From: Tanypteryx hageni
Taxonomy: Eukaryota; Arthropoda; Insecta; Odonata; Petaluridae
NCBI GenBank assembly: GCA_028673005.1
Contig: CM054116.1
Coordinates: 146,627,173-146,691,172 of the forward strand
Direction: 5' to 3'
Length of the DNA: 64,000 bases
Shown here: in pieces, positions 63,776-64,000 of the stretch
Position numbering within the stretch: the first letter of the stretch is position 1
How the letters are laid out: each line of letters begins with the position of its first letter
Position numbers and translations under genes: made by a program
The notes under the pieces: model-generated
What the model was told of the DNA's origin: nothing
The model's input: only the letters and a program-made list of their open reading frames with translations
The model's database searches: none

Positions 63776-64000
63776 AGAGAGAGGGGGGGGGAGAGCCATA
63801 GGAAGGGAGAGTGGGTGAGTGGAAGAGAGAAAGGGTGGGTGACAGAGGGTGAGAGAGAGAGAGAGATAGGGTGAGAGAGAGAGATAGGGTGAGAGAGAGA
63901 TAGGGTGAGAGAGAGAGATAGGGTGAGAGAGAAAGATAGGGTGAGAGAGAAAGATAGGGTGAGAGAGAGAGGGTGAGGAGGGAGGTAAAGAGAAAGAGAG
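63770..64000. repeat. GA-rich minisatellite at window end
   Basis: From 63835 a unit of about 16-20 bp, gatagggtgagagagaga, repeats with varying GA length at least seven times; 63770-63834 is a looser GA/GGGT mixture. A similar purine-rich stretch occurs at 63350-63465 (including (GT)n). The array probably continues beyond the window. Confidence 0.9.

Overview
This window is animal nuclear DNA, most likely from an arthropod with a large genome. It is AT-rich, has no operons or Shine-Dalgarno signals, and carries four spliced exons of one metazoan gene. Almost everything else is transposable elements of animal type: pogo/Tigger, mariner, piggyBac, hAT, RTE and Jockey/CR1-like LINEs, Penelope-like elements and tRNA-derived SINEs. 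The species cannot be named from the sequence. The arthropod call rests on how well the exons match insect and chelicerate homologues as I remember them, and on the mix of elements.

Host gene (+ strand). Four in-phase exons at 17822-17944, 18214-18368, 46729-46828 and 50624-50893 encode about 216 residues from the middle of an M16-family (insulinase/presequence-protease-like) metallopeptidase, the C05D11.1-like type. All junctions have GT/AG signals and compatible phases. The exons with the zinc-binding HxxEH motif lie upstream of the window or were not found, and the C-terminal exons lie downstream. The intron between the second and third visible exons is 28.4 kb and made almost entirely of mobile elements.

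Layout. 0-5 kb: a TTAA-flanked piggyBac-like non-autonomous element inside an older dispersed repeat, then a decayed TA-flanked Tigger-like element. 5.2-9.1 kb: a 4-kb DNA transposon with about 405-bp terminal inverted repeats and a transposase I cannot place in a named superfamily; this is the most interesting element here. 9.5 kb: a 240-bp TTAA MITE. 10.1-12.6 kb: a full-length Tigger with TIRs and TA duplication. 13.3-15.3 kb: one half of a distant inverted repeat pair and a fold-back element. 17-17.7 kb: a LINE fragment. 19.2-28 kb: a hAT remnant, a Tigger, and a mariner holding a nested pogo-type element that itself holds an 82-bp palindrome, followed by a further pogo-type MITE. 27-37 kb: two RTE copies, both with a mutated RT active site, and a cluster of Penelope-like copies whose ends sit on (TA)n runs. 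37-42 kb: a nearly intact jerky-like transposase and a more decayed one. 42.4-46.6 kb: a second long-TIR transposon, split by a Jockey/CR1-like LINE. 47.6-48.2 kb: an inverted pair of repeats with a tRNA-Gly-like core. 51-55 kb: a hAT (DUF4371/ZMYM1-like) split by a piggyBac. 56.5-62.6 kb: a mariner, a LINE split by a hAT MITE with a perfect 8-bp duplication, and a second piggyBac. 63.5-64 kb: a tRNA-derived SINE and a GA-rich minisatellite.

No element appears to have a fully open transposase or polymerase frame. The closest to intact are the jerky-like gene at 37837-39617 (one apparent frameshift), the long-TIR transposase at 6157-8511 (three in-frame stops, no frameshift), and the piggyBac at 60391-62237. 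Several boundaries are supported by target-site duplications, so much of the nesting order can be read directly.
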